A program made the position numbers and the translations under genes. A DNA stretch of 64,000 nucleotides from Herbiconiux flava (GTDB taxonomy: Bacteria; Actinomycetota; Actinomycetes; Actinomycetales; Microbacteriaceae), in contig NZ_JACCBM010000001.1 of the NCBI RefSeq assembly GCF_013409865.1, positions 3,596,001 through 3,660,000 on the forward strand, given 5' to 3'. How positions within the stretch are numbered: position 1 is the stretch's first letter; each line of letters opens with the position of its first letter. Shown piece by piece: positions 35,199 through 44,535 of this stretch. The notes under the pieces were generated by a model. The model saw only the letters and a program-made list of their open reading frames with translations, was not told the origin of the DNA and did no database searches.

Positions 35199-36941
35199 CT
35201 AGACGGTTAGCAGGTTGTCGGCGGTGGTGTAGCTGAATTGGAAGGTTCCGGCCGTGGCACCCACGGCGGTGGCGCGGAGCACACTGTTCGAAATCGCGAA
35301 GGTGAAGGACGGGTCATCGACGGCCGCGCCCGCCACAAGACCGAGTTGGCTGATCACGTTCACCTGTTCGGTCGTGGCGGTTCGCGCCACGTGCAGCACG
35401 TAGCTGCTGGTCTTGGCGGAGCTCGACTGAGTTCGCTTCACGGTGACGACGAGAATCCCCCCGAAATGGCCGGTGAGGTTCGCGGCGTCTTTCAGGGTGG
35501 CGACGTTCTGCACCTGGCCCGCGGTGAAAGTGACGCTGGTCGGGCGCTTCGAGGCCAGGGCCGACCACGGCCCGAGCCGGGAGTAGGACGAAATGCCGGG
35601 GCTGAGCGGGTCGAGGCGGATCAGCTGGCCCTCGGCGGTGTTGTGGTGCAGGCCGACGTCGGGGAGCGGGCCGGTGTATCCGGCGTCCACGTAGATGAGT
35701 GCGTGCGTGATCGAGCCGATCGCGGGCGGCGCCGGGGTGATAAGCGACGGCCCCCAGTAGGTCGGGGTGTCGGCTTCGTACCGGTTGACGTTGCCGGTCA
35801 GGTTCGGGGTCGGGCCAGTGCTGCGGTCGTCGGTGGTTCCGGGCACGCTCCACAGCTCGACGCCGTGCCGGGTCGGGAGGGTGATTCGGTTGTTCGCCAC
35901 GACGATTTCGGCGGTGCCGAGGCGAAGCACCTTAATGCCGGATCGGAGGTCTTTCTGACCGGGGCGGGCGCACCAGTTGTCGGTGACGTTCACCCCGCGG
36001 GCGTTGTCGAGGTAGATCGATTCCAGGCCCGCTTCGAAGAGGTTGTTTCCGTGGATCTGCACACCGTTGGACGAGCCAATGTAGATGCTGTGCTCTTTGG
36101 AGAGCAGCCCTGCGGGTAGCGGATCGTCGTTCTTCGACAGGTAGCCGGTCATGAAGGTGGTGTTGCCGAGCACCTGAATACCGTCCACCTGCTGGAACCA
36201 GATATTGGTCACCTGGGCGCCCAGGATCATGTTGCCGGTGACCATGCAATCCGAGATCGCGGCGTCCTTCCACAGGTTCGAGTCGCTGCCGTTGATGGGC
36301 TTGGTGCAGGTCTCGAATTTGTTCGAGAAGACGCGGATACCGGCGAGAGAGTGGAAGGCGGCGCCGAGCGGGGCAGCGATGTTCACCCCGTAGTCCCCGA
36401 AGGTGAATTCGTTGTCGTAGATCGCGACCTGGCGGGAGTTCCGCACGGTGAGGCAGTGCCGGTTCGCAATGATCTTCGTGTAGCGCCACACCATGCCGGT
36501 GACGACAACGTTCATGTGCTGCACCGGGTTGTAATCCCCGGCTTCCACCCCGGCTTTGCCGATGATCATTTCTTGGATCATTCGGGCGCGGTCACCGATG
36601 ACTGACACGAACGGGTCTTCGACCACGAACGGCGACGCCGACCAGTATCCGGCGCCCTTGGCGGGCGGGAAGTACAGGGCGCCCCCGGTCGAGCCGCGCG
36701 AGCGGAGCTCGGCTAGAGCAGCGAGGATCGCGGGGCCGTCGTCGTGGCTGAGTCCGGCGCCGGTCGCGCCGAAGTCCTGCACGTTCACCCGGTTACGGAG
36801 AAAGCGGGTTTTGTTGACAGCCGCGACCGTGCGAGTGATCTGGTTGATCAGTTCGGAAAACTGACCCTGAGGGGCTAAGTCGGCCTCTCCGAGCATGAGG
36901 AGATTCGACTCCGGGTCGATGTATCCGGCTCCTGTTGCCAT
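35199..36941 (-). CDS. tailspike / beta-helix receptor-binding protein
   Basis: 580 residues. A short N-terminal attachment region (about 1-45) precedes VNVQDFGATGAGLSHDDGPAIL, the classical entry into a right-handed pectate-lyase-like parallel beta-helix, with many Asn/Val rungs (to about 400). The C-terminal ~150 residues are beta-rich and probably trimerise. Such proteins bind and often cleave surface polysaccharide. It is the most distal virion gene before the lysis cassette. Confidence 0.82.
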   Translation of the reverse strand: MATGAGYIDPESNLLMLGEADLAPQGQFSELINQITRTVAAVNKTRFLRNRVNVQDFGATGAGLSHDDGPAILAALAELRSRGSTGGALYFPPAKGAGYWSASPFVVEDPFVSVIGDRARMIQEMIIGKAGVEAGDYNPVQHMNVVVTGMVWRYTKIIANRHCLTVRNSRQVAIYDNEFTFGDYGVNIAAPLGAAFHSLAGIRVFSNKFETCTKPINGSDSNLWKDAAISDCMVTGNMILGAQVTNIWFQQVDGIQVLGNTTFMTGYLSKNDDPLPAGLLSKEHSIYIGSSNGVQIHGNNLFEAGLESIYLDNARGVNVTDNWCARPGQKDLRSGIKVLRLGTAEIVVANNRITLPTRHGVELWSVPGTTDDRSTGPTPNLTGNVNRYEADTPTYWGPSLITPAPPAIGSITHALIYVDAGYTGPLPDVGLHHNTAEGQLIRLDPLSPGISSYSRLGPWSALASKRPTSVTFTAGQVQNVATLKDAANLTGHFGGILVVTVKRTQSSSAKTSSYVLHVARTATTEQVNVISQLGLVAGAAVDDPSFTFAISNSVLRATAVGATAGTFQFSYTTADNLLTV

Positions 36942-36953
36942 GGTGTGTCTCTC

Positions 36954-38153
36954 CTAGTTGTCGTCGGGTAGGGCTTCTACGTCGCGGGTGGTGATGGACA
37001 TTCGGTCCTCCGGGATGGTCCAGGTGATCGATCGGACCCGGCATCGCACGAGAACCTGCGGAACGATCACGTCCAGCTGCATGCCGGGGCTCACCCGGTA
37101 GTCCGAGACGGCATCGACAGGCACGGCGCGGCGGCGGCGGGCGACCTGAGAGAGGATGCGGGCGGCGGCGCCACTGCCTGGAAACGGGCGCTCATAGCGG
37201 ACGACCAACGGGCGGCGGGTGTCCTGGCCGGGCAGCTGTGCGGCGTCGTAGCGGGTCTGCCGCTGCCCGTCGCTATCGGTCCATTCGTAGATCACGAGCA
37301 CCGACTGGGTTACCGTGCGGTCCATGTCGATGCGCTCTTGCACCGACACGACCGTGGAGGCGCCCGAGAGGGTGGCTGCCTGAGGGAGAGCGGCAATCGG
37401 AACGGCCGCGCGCCGAAGGGTCCAGAGGCCGTTCGGTTCGCAATAGAGCAGCAGGTCTGCGCGTTGCAGGATCGGGCTCAGGTACTCAATCGCGGTGGTG
37501 CCGGTGCTCCAAGGGTTCTCCTCGCGCGAGAACGTGGCGGTCTCGGCGTTGTCCGCCGTAACCGCGACCTGATCGAACGCGGTCGAGGATAGAACCCAGT
37601 TGACTAGATCGAGAACCTTTGTCATCCCGGCCGGGGGGAATAGTTCGGGCACCGTATCGGAGGCGTGGGCGCGGTCCTGCAGCACGGCGTCGAGAGTGGA
37701 CACCCCGATGGTGACGGTGCCCGCTACCGGGTCTGTCTCACGCGATCGAACCATGAGGCGCGGGAATCGACGCCGTACGTCATCGGCCGGTTCCGCTTCG
37801 CCGCCGTAGCCGAACGTGCGGAAGAACGTTGACAGGTCGGACACCGGCTCGTCGCCCTGCGCGGCCGACACGTCAGCAACGCCCCAGTGAACCCTCGAGA
37901 AATCGCCCAGCCGGAGAGCGGTCCCATAGCTCTGCGTCATGTCCAGCCACATGTATTGGGTGCCGTCGGGATCGAGAGCGGCGAGCTCGGGGCAGGTGTC
38001 GAGGTCAAAGACGAGTTGGCCTTGGCCGAACGGTGACCACGACTCATCGAGGGTGAAACTGCCGGATATGGGCGAGCGATGGAACTCGGGGCCGCCCTCT
38101 ACGATCAGCCATGCTTCCCAGCTGTGAGAGCTCACGTCGGCGTCGCCGATCAC
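36954..38153 (-). CDS. minor tail / baseplate-like protein
   Basis: 399 residues from a GTG that overlaps the upstream stop by GTGA. The fold is beta-rich, with an early GSFTLDESWSPFGQGQL block and repeated Val/Thr strands, similar in kind to tail-tip hub proteins of small siphoviruses. It sits between the distal-tail-like protein and the tailspike, which supports a hub or Tal-like role. Confidence 0.65.
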   Translation of the reverse strand: MIGDADVSSHSWEAWLIVEGGPEFHRSPISGSFTLDESWSPFGQGQLVFDLDTCPELAALDPDGTQYMWLDMTQSYGTALRLGDFSRVHWGVADVSAAQGDEPVSDLSTFFRTFGYGGEAEPADDVRRRFPRLMVRSRETDPVAGTVTIGVSTLDAVLQDRAHASDTVPELFPPAGMTKVLDLVNWVLSSTAFDQVAVTADNAETATFSREENPWSTGTTAIEYLSPILQRADLLLYCEPNGLWTLRRAAVPIAALPQAATLSGASTVVSVQERIDMDRTVTQSVLVIYEWTDSDGQRQTRYDAAQLPGQDTRRPLVVRYERPFPGSGAAARILSQVARRRRAVPVDAVSDYRVSPGMQLDVIVPQVLVRCRVRSITWTIPEDRMSITTRDVEALPDDN

Positions 38154-38512
38154 GGCGCCACCGCCTGAAAATCGACCGAGACGATCCACCGGCTGCGTGT
38201 CTCGGGATCGAGTGCAATCTCGATGCGCCCCGTGGGGTGGTAGGTCATCCCGGCCGAGAGACGGTCGCTGTCCGCGAGAGTCAGGGCAGAGCCGAGCGAG
38301 TGCACGAGCTCGGCGGCGGCGGCCTGCTGCTCGTTGGCGAAGAGTAAGCGGAGGGTGCCGCTGCGAAGGGTCGCGGGGCGGACGGTCACGGCGGGGGATG
38401 CGCTACCGACAAGCGGGTGGATGTTGTTCCGGGCGTTCAGGGTCCACGTGTAGCCGAGAACGAGAAGAGGGCGGAGCACGTAGCCGCCCGCGGACGCGGT
38501 GATGGTGATCAT
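38150..38512 (-). CDS. small tail protein (distal-tail-like)
   Basis: 120 residues, mostly beta, with a conserved-looking GYTWTLNARNNIHPLVG block. It lies directly after the tape measure gene (TGATG one-base overlap) where a distal tail protein is normally encoded. Sequence alone does not name the family. Confidence 0.55.
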   Translation of the reverse strand: MITITASAGGYVLRPLLVLGYTWTLNARNNIHPLVGSASPAVTVRPATLRSGTLRLLFANEQQAAAAELVHSLGSALTLADSDRLSAGMTYHPTGRIEIALDPETRSRWIVSVDFQAVAP

Positions 38513-39702
38513 CAGTAGACCTGATTTCCGATTCGGGTGATCTGGCCATCGACGTTGATCTGGATCGTCCGGCCCTGCTGTCGAGTGATCGCCGCTTCCA
38601 GCGCGGAGTCGTCCACGTCGATGCGAATTGTGCGGTTCGGCGGGAGCGCGTTCACCTTGTCGATGACGCCCTGAATTTTGGCGCTGGCACCTTCGCTCGC
38701 GCCGCCCGCCTGCTCCATGGCCTGTCGGTAGATGTCTACCTTCGCGGAGGCCGTCTCCGTGCTCGACGCCACGCTGTCGTACCGGAGCCCCATCGTTTCC
38801 AGCGTGTTGATCTGAGCCGCGAGGGTTTCATCCTCGGTCGTGGTCGTGGCGATGTGTTCCTGCTGCTTCTGCTGCAACTCCGTCATTTTCTCGGCTCGGA
38901 CGGTCTGGACGGCGTTCAGCGCCTCCGTATCCCCGGCCATGGCCAGGAGAACCGTGGACAGCGATACGCCCGTGTCAGCGGCGTCCTGCTGCGCCTGGGC
39001 GTATTCGGCGGTGTTCTTCTGGATGTTCTGGATGCCCTGGGAGACGAGCTCGGTCGAGAGGAAGTCATTGCCGGACTGGATCATGTCGTCGTACATGTCC
39101 TGCACCCGCTGCTCGTTCTGGTCGGCGCCCGAGCTAATTGCCTCGACCAGCAGGCCGAATCCCACCGCGCCCGCGATGCCAGCCGCAACACCGGCCGGAC
39201 CGAACCCGACGAATGCGTTCGCGAGGGTCTCCTGAATGAGGTCGCCTACGTCGCTCACTTCACGGAAGCTGGCGGCGGTCTCTCGGGCGCTCTGGCGGGC
39301 CTCGTCTTTGAGGTCGTCAAATCCGTTCTCGGCCTTGTCGGTGCCGCGCTTGACGTTGCGCGCCAGGTCGTCGCCCGCCTGCTTGGTCTCGCGCTTCGCG
39401 GTGTCGGCTAGCTCTTTGAAGCTGCGTTCGCTGCGCTCGTTGTCCGAGCGAACGTCACCGCTGGCGCGCCCACTGGCGCGGGTCATGTCGCGGAACGAGT
39501 CTTCTACTCGTTGCAGAGCGGCCTCGCCCTTTTTCCCGCCGTCTTTCAGCCCGTCCGCGAGCTCATCGCCCGCCTTCTCGCCGTGCTTCGAGAGGTCATC
39601 GAGGCTGTCAGCGACCTGCTCAAATCCGGCTTCCACGTCGGATGCGCCCGCCTGAAATTTGCGGACGTTCATGGCCACGTCTATTTCGACGCCCTTGGTC
39701 AT
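38512..39702 (-). CDS. short tail tape-measure protein
   Basis: 396 residues, very short for this family. The N-terminal ~150 are charged coiled-coil (Asp/Lys/Ser-rich), followed by a Gly/Ala hydrophobic stretch (FVGFGPAGVAAGIAGAVGFG) that could span membranes, and a helical C-terminus. At the usual ~1.5 angstrom per residue it predicts a tail of about 60 nm. Position between tail tube and tip genes supports the role. Confidence 0.78.
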   Translation of the reverse strand: MTKGVEIDVAMNVRKFQAGASDVEAGFEQVADSLDDLSKHGEKAGDELADGLKDGGKKGEAALQRVEDSFRDMTRASGRASGDVRSDNERSERSFKELADTAKRETKQAGDDLARNVKRGTDKAENGFDDLKDEARQSARETAASFREVSDVGDLIQETLANAFVGFGPAGVAAGIAGAVGFGLLVEAISSGADQNEQRVQDMYDDMIQSGNDFLSTELVSQGIQNIQKNTAEYAQAQQDAADTGVSLSTVLLAMAGDTEALNAVQTVRAEKMTELQQKQQEHIATTTTEDETLAAQINTLETMGLRYDSVASSTETASAKVDIYRQAMEQAGGASEGASAKIQGVIDKVNALPPNRTIRIDVDDSALEAAITRQQGRTIQINVDGQITRIGNQVY

Positions 39703-40208
39703 GACTTTCCTTCCAGGCCGTCGCGGAAGGTGCGGACGGCGGTCTGTGCCCAGAGGGCGGCAATACGGGGGATGATGTCGGCGGCGGCCTGATAAACCAC
39801 GTAGCCCTGTCGGCGGCGGAGTCTCAGCTGCTCGGTGGTGCGGCGGGTGACCGTGTACGCCTTGCCCTTGCGGGAGCGGGTCTGATAGGTCACCTGCTTG
39901 TTGCGGTTCGCGCCGAACTCGGCGGCGTAGTAGGTCTCGGACGGCTTCAACCCACCCGAAAGTGACCGGCCCACCGTGGCCGATTTCAGCTTGATGTTCT
40001 GGTTAGACACCGCGACTCGGGAGGTCTCCACGAGCACCCGGTGCTCGAGTCGGGTCTCGGCGTGCTGGGCGAGCAGCCGCTGCCACTCGGGGGCGATTCG
40101 CTCTTTCGTATAGCGGCGGATGTTGCCCTGAACGGCTTTGTTGGCTCGACGGATGGAGAGCACGAGAGCTTGGAGCTCTCGGCTCTCCATCGCGTCGATC
40201 TGGATCAT
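39699..40208 (-). CDS. tail completion / assembly protein
   Basis: 169 residues from ATG 40208, which overlaps the tail-tube stop by ATGA. Very basic, helical, with an internal Arg/Lys/Gln-rich TYQTRSRKGKAYTV block. It lies where siphoviruses encode the tail assembly chaperones or a HK97 gp10-like connector. No frameshift-made chaperone pair is seen. Confidence 0.5.
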   Translation of the reverse strand: MIQIDAMESRELQALVLSIRRANKAVQGNIRRYTKERIAPEWQRLLAQHAETRLEHRVLVETSRVAVSNQNIKLKSATVGRSLSGGLKPSETYYAAEFGANRNKQVTYQTRSRKGKAYTVTRRTTEQLRLRRRQGYVVYQAAADIIPRIAALWAQTAVRTFRDGLEGKS

Positions 40209-40627
40209 GCGGCGGGAGCGGGAACGATCTGCGGCTTGCCCTGGCAACCGAGCGTCACGGTGCCCTCGGGGACGGCGCCGATCGCGCCGCCGATCGCACC
40301 GGCCGTGATCACGATGTCGGCCGTGAACGTCGGCCCGATGCCGTTCTGCGGGGCGAAGATACCCGGAACGGTCTTGCCCTCGTTCGCGTGGAGATAGAGC
40401 GCGAGGCTACCGGGGGTGACCCAGTCCTGGGCGAACGTGAGGCCGCACGTCCAGGTGGCGGGACTGACATCGGTGAACGTCGAGTCGGGGGTGCCGCCCT
40501 GCCAGGTGACGGTGCTCGCGGACGGGGTGAACGCCGCGGACGAAACCGCGCGCTCGAATCGCTTCCCGTCCAGCGACACGATGATGTCGCGAAGAACGAT
40601 CGGCTTCACTGCGATGGGGGCTGCCAT
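40205..40627 (-). CDS. major tail (tube) protein
   Basis: 140 residues, beta-rich with SFDG-type and TWTCGLTFAQDW strands, of the size and composition of small siphovirus tail-tube proteins. A GIGPTFTADIVITAGAIGGAIGAVPEG block makes the central sheet. It lies between the tail terminator-like and tail assembly genes. Confidence 0.7.
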   Translation of the reverse strand: MAAPIAVKPIVLRDIIVSLDGKRFERAVSSAAFTPSASTVTWQGGTPDSTFTDVSPATWTCGLTFAQDWVTPGSLALYLHANEGKTVPGIFAPQNGIGPTFTADIVITAGAIGGAIGAVPEGTVTLGCQGKPQIVPAPAA

Positions 40628-40630
40628 GGG

Positions 40631-40999
40631 TTACTCCTTGGGGGTGATGGTTTGAACGGTGAGGTCGTACGCGAAGTTCTCGTCGGGGCCGTAGGAGACC
40701 TTCACGGCGGACTCGAATTCGAGGGCGGGCACAGTTTCGAGGCGCCGAATCAGGTCGGGCACGAGCGCGTCGAGAGCATCCTCGGCTCGCTCGGGGTCAG
40801 TGAGCTCGGTCACGATGGTGATCACGAACGACACGCGGAGCCATGCCAGCGGGGCGGACGGCTCGGGGATGATCGAGGACTGCTTGATCACGATGGTGGG
40901 ACGCTCGATGACGCCGGGATCGCGCTGCACTCGGACGATCTTGTGATCGGGGAGCAGTTCGGTGAGGGTGTCCACGATGAGGGCGCGTGCCTGGGTCAT
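40631..40999 (-). CDS. tail terminator-like protein
   Basis: 122 residues from an ATG that overlaps the upstream stop by ATGA. Alpha/beta with LRVSFVITIVTEL in the centre. In both size and position (connector, then this, then tail tube) it matches tail-terminator proteins that cap the finished tail. Confidence 0.6.
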   Translation of the reverse strand: MTQARALIVDTLTELLPDHKIVRVQRDPGVIERPTIVIKQSSIIPEPSAPLAWLRVSFVITIVTELTDPERAEDALDALVPDLIRRLETVPALEFESAVKVSYGPDENFAYDLTVQTITPKE

Positions 41000-41316
41000 C
41001 CGATTACCGGCACGTTGCTCTTGGGGTTGAGGCGCTGTTTCACGGACCAGTCCAGCGGGTGCGGGGTGATGACGAAATCGCCTTCGCCCACGGTGCCGCC
41101 TGGTGAGACGCGCTGCGCGTTCCACAGGTTCTTCGTGTGTTGCAGCTGGCCGAGCCGGTGGCGGGCCAGCACCGGGTCTCCGGTCTTCCACGAGAGGTAG
41201 TGCTGCACCTCTTCTAGAGCGGAGTCCACGATGAGCTCACACACCTCCACGTCCAGCGGGGCGTCGGCCCACACTTCGCGGATCGAGTCTTCGTCGTACC
41301 ACTCGCCTTTCGGCAT
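40996..41316 (-). CDS. head-tail connector (adaptor)
   Basis: 106 residues from ATG 41316 with GAAAGGAG six bases upstream. Helical N-terminus with two Trp, similar in layout to gp6-type adaptors that attach below the portal. The long shadow frame upstream crosses the capsid gene and is not used. Confidence 0.6.
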   Translation of the reverse strand: MPKGEWYDEDSIREVWADAPLDVEVCELIVDSALEEVQHYLSWKTGDPVLARHRLGQLQHTKNLWNAQRVSPGGTVGEGDFVITPHPLDWSVKQRLNPKSNVPVIG

Positions 41317-41381
41317 GTGAGCTCCTTTCGAGGGTGGAACACGGGCGGCGGGGCGTGGGGCACCCGCCGCCCGTGGGCTGG

Positions 41382-43049
41382 TTAGACGGTCGCGGCGGTG
41401 ACCAGCTGAAGGCCGCGGGCGTCGTTGACCATGGTCGCCGCGTAGCCGAACGCCGCCTTGTCGACGCCACCGCGGGCGAGGTCGAGGGCGTCGACGCGGA
41501 TCGGGACGCCGGGGAGCTCGCGCACCGTGACGGCCTCGCGGGCGCCCACGAGCACCTTCCCGGCCGGGATCGTCGCGGACGGGCGCAGGATGAACCCGGA
41601 CAGGTCGCCCTCGGTGAGCCCGAGCGCGGCCGTGAGGTAGCCGAGCACGTTGTTGTTCGGCGTCTTCAGCATCTGCTTGTAGAGGGCCGGAGCGAGCAGC
41701 GCGAAGGTCGGCAGGGTGCCGGTCGCGGCCAGGGCCACGGCGCCGTCGATGACCGCGGAGGCGGCCGAACCGATGTTCGCCGTGCCACCGGGCAGGGTGG
41801 TAAGCGCGTCGGCGGCGAGCGGGGTCGCGCCGGCCAGGATCGAGGTCGCGACCTTGGCGTCCGCCCAGCGGGCGTAGTCCTCGGTCACGGCTGCGGCGTA
41901 GGACTCGAAGAACCCGGCGACCGGGAAGTCCACGAACTCGCGGGCGATGTCGTGGCCCACGGCGTAGCGGGAGGCGGTGAACTCGGCGGGCGCGACGGTC
42001 AGCACGTTGGAGGGTACGTCGGCCTTGTTGCCGTCCCAGTCGCCGCCGTGCGGCTTCGTGGTCCACTTGAACCCCGTGCCCTTCAGCGCCGTCAGGTTCT
42101 CGTGCGTGAACAGCGGCAGCACCTGCTGCGTGTACTTGAGCGCGGTCCAGATTTCTCCGATCCACTGGGGCTGCCCCATGACGGGGGCGAGGCCGCCGAC
42201 GCCATCGAACTTCACATCCGAGAGGGCGGCGAACAGGGTCGCGCCGTTCTCGCCCTTCAGCTTGTCCGCGAACTCGTCATCCGAGATGCGGCCCTCGGCG
42301 CGCGCGGCGTAGAGGGTGTTCAGGGCGGCGAGGGAGAGACCGGGCTTGGCGCCGGTCGTGGTGGGCTTCTTTCCGGCGAGCAGCGTGTCGGTCACTTGGG
42401 TTTCCTCCTGGGAAGGGTCGGGGGTGGGGTCTTCGATGACGGTCGTTTCCTTGATGGTCGTGGTGTCGCCGTCGATGGTGGTCGTGCGGGTGGTGGTGCG
42501 CTTGTGCTTCACGCCGTCTTCGTCCACGAACTCGTCGCTGAACTTCTCGGTCGTGGTCTTGGGGTCGCCGCCCTCGGTGGGGGCGGGGTCGCCCTCGCCC
42601 ACGTCGGCGGCGTAGAGGGTGGCGGACGGCCACGCGCCCTCCGGGACGAACGCGGCGCCGAACAGGGTGCCGCCCTTGGCCTTGCCGCCCTCGATCACGA
42701 GGTTCTTCACCTCGGCCGAGAGCTTGCGGCGCGCCTTCGGGTTGGTCTTGTCCGCGATCTCGGCCAGCAGCTGGTCGCCCTCGGGGTTCTTCCCGACCAG
42801 GAACGATGCGACGATGCCCGCGCCGGTCTGGACGGCGGTCATGAACCGGGCGAGCGGCTGCTCGCGGTCGTGGACGCTGTTCGCGGCGAGCACGGACACG
42901 TCACCGGGGATGGTGATCACGTCGGGCTCGACGGTGAATTTCCCCAGGTTGGTGTTGCCGAGCTCACCGAACGGGAGCAGCAGCCCGGACACCACGCGAT
43001 CCTCCTGCGCGGCGTAGAGGGTGCCCGCGGTGATCTTGACGTCGGTCAC
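41382..43049 (-). CDS. fused capsid maturation protease and major capsid protein
   Basis: 555 residues in one open frame. Residues ~1-150 resemble a HK97/herpes-type prohead protease, with His60 (SVHDREQPLARF) and Ser111 (KLSAEVKNL) as catalytic candidates. A Thr/Glu/Asp-rich disordered linker spans ~150-240. Residues ~270-555 are a HK97-fold capsid protein. The motif T-L-[YF]-A-A recurs at residues 10, 144, 245 and 270, near domain edges, and may mark cleavage sites. GTG start overlaps the upstream gene by GTGA. Confidence 0.85.
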   Translation of the reverse strand: MTDVKITAGTLYAAQEDRVVSGLLLPFGELGNTNLGKFTVEPDVITIPGDVSVLAANSVHDREQPLARFMTAVQTGAGIVASFLVGKNPEGDQLLAEIADKTNPKARRKLSAEVKNLVIEGGKAKGGTLFGAAFVPEGAWPSATLYAADVGEGDPAPTEGGDPKTTTEKFSDEFVDEDGVKHKRTTTRTTTIDGDTTTIKETTVIEDPTPDPSQEETQVTDTLLAGKKPTTTGAKPGLSLAALNTLYAARAEGRISDDEFADKLKGENGATLFAALSDVKFDGVGGLAPVMGQPQWIGEIWTALKYTQQVLPLFTHENLTALKGTGFKWTTKPHGGDWDGNKADVPSNVLTVAPAEFTASRYAVGHDIAREFVDFPVAGFFESYAAAVTEDYARWADAKVATSILAGATPLAADALTTLPGGTANIGSAASAVIDGAVALAATGTLPTFALLAPALYKQMLKTPNNNVLGYLTAALGLTEGDLSGFILRPSATIPAGKVLVGAREAVTVRELPGVPIRVDALDLARGGVDKAAFGYAATMVNDARGLQLVTAATV

Positions 43050-43447
43050 GCCTGCACCCCCTCGGCCTCGGCGGCCTTGCGGGCCTTCTTGCTGATCGGC
43101 TTCCAGTCGTCACCGCGCGGTTCGAGCAGGTACCGCTCGAACCGGCGGGCCTTGTCGATGATCAGCTGGTCGGGCACGTTCGCCCCGGCGTAGTAGTTCG
43201 CCGCGGCGACGAGCGCGGCGGGCCGCGGGTCGGGCACGTAGGCGTCGAGCACGGCCGCGAACTCGGCGGGCGTCACGCCGTCGTCGCCGTCCTCGGGAGC
43301 GGCGGGCGCCTCGACGGGCGCCGGGGTCTCGGCGGGCGTCTCGGGCGCCTCCACGGCCGCGGTGCGTCCGCCGCGACCGCGAGGGATCGGGGTCGGCGCG
43401 GCGGGCGTCTCGTCGGGCGTGATGGGGTCGGGGGTGGTGTCGCTCAT
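43046..43447 (-). CDS. Pro/Ala-rich phage protein between portal and protease
   Basis: 133 residues. The first ~60 are disordered Pro/Ala/Glu-rich; the C-terminal half is a small helical domain with a basic KPISKKARKAAEAEGVQ end. Its ATG shares one base with the portal stop (TAATG). Position suggests a scaffold or head-joining role; the sequence gives no family. Confidence 0.55.
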   Translation of the reverse strand: MSDTTPDPITPDETPAAPTPIPRGRGGRTAAVEAPETPAETPAPVEAPAAPEDGDDGVTPAEFAAVLDAYVPDPRPAALVAAANYYAGANVPDQLIIDKARRFERYLLEPRGDDWKPISKKARKAAEAEGVQA

Positions 43448-44535
43448 TAGTCCTCCACTGGTGTGCCGGTCGGTGCCGGGGGGTTGTACAGGTCGTACTT
43501 GTCGAAGCGGATGCGCTGGCCGCGGGGCACCACGTCATCCATCGACAGGCGCGCCTCGATCGGGGCCGTCCAGAACGGCAGGTCGAGTTCGTAGAACTGG
43601 TTCCGCTCGCCGTCCTTGGTCGTGTAGGTCAGCGAGTCGATGCCGCTCGTGCCGTCGAGCATCGATGCCCGCACGTTCAGCAGTGAGCCGATGTCAGTGC
43701 GGATCGCGTTGCGACCCTCGGTGAACAGGTCGGTCTGAACCTCACCCTCGACCAGCAACTCGATGCCGGGGGGCGTGTAGCCGATGGCGCCGTTCACGGA
43801 GCGGCGGGCCTTGGACCATGCGTTGACGAACTCTTTCACCTGCTCGGGGGTCAGGCTGTCGTCGGTCTGGTGCAGGTTGATCAGCGGGAGCGGGTTGCGC
43901 ATCCGGCCGACCCATGCCTCTTCGGTGTCGCGGGCGCCGCGTAGAGTGCGGCGGCCGATGTTCAGCAGCCCCTCGAACGGGAAGTTGAACAGAATGAACT
44001 CGTCGGCGCTGAGAGCTCGGTTCTCGGGGAGGTAGATCAGCTGGTTGTCGGTGACGGTCCAGTCAGTCGTCGGGCACCAGGCCGCGTTCAGCAGCGGGCC
44101 ACGCTTGGCGCCGGGAGCGACCGGGCCGCGCTCGGTGAGCCAAAGCGAGTAGCCGTAGAAAATCCCGTCATCGACTGTCCACGTCATGCGCTCGTAGGGC
44201 GAGACGTTGCTGTTCGTGCGGTACATCCACGTCGGCTGGTCCTTCACGAGCCCGTTCACGTCGAGGGCTCGCATTGGGAATCCGCACACGGCGGTCACGA
44301 GCAGGTTGCGGGCCTTCGATACGGCCGGGATCGCGATCGCGTCGCCTCGGGTCATCGGCAGAGATTCTGCGAAGTCGGAGCCGAACAGTTCCGAGAGGGA
44401 CACTTGTGCGAGCGAGGCGCCGTCGCTGAACGGTGACGCGAGGCCGGTCTGGTTCGGCGCTGCGAGCACATCGAGTGTGCGCTTGCCTAGGCCGAGAAAA
44501 TCGAGGAATCCCACGAGAGAAAGACTCCGGATCAA
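43447..44535 (-). CDS. phage portal protein
   Basis: 362 residues, shorter than most HK97-type portals. Conserved features include an early SLSELFGSDF block, IPAVSKARNLLV, a stem/wing region and INLHQTDDSLTPEQVKEFVNAW leading to the clip-like segment. It forms the dodecameric DNA gate. The start is uncertain: TTG 44535 directly follows the upstream stop, and GTG 44514 is an alternative with GGAG 10 bases away. Confidence 0.82.
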   Translation of the reverse strand: MIRSLSLVGFLDFLGLGKRTLDVLAAPNQTGLASPFSDGASLAQVSLSELFGSDFAESLPMTRGDAIAIPAVSKARNLLVTAVCGFPMRALDVNGLVKDQPTWMYRTNSNVSPYERMTWTVDDGIFYGYSLWLTERGPVAPGAKRGPLLNAAWCPTTDWTVTDNQLIYLPENRALSADEFILFNFPFEGLLNIGRRTLRGARDTEEAWVGRMRNPLPLINLHQTDDSLTPEQVKEFVNAWSKARRSVNGAIGYTPPGIELLVEGEVQTDLFTEGRNAIRTDIGSLLNVRASMLDGTSGIDSLTYTTKDGERNQFYELDLPFWTAPIEARLSMDDVVPRGQRIRFDKYDLYNPPAPTGTPVED

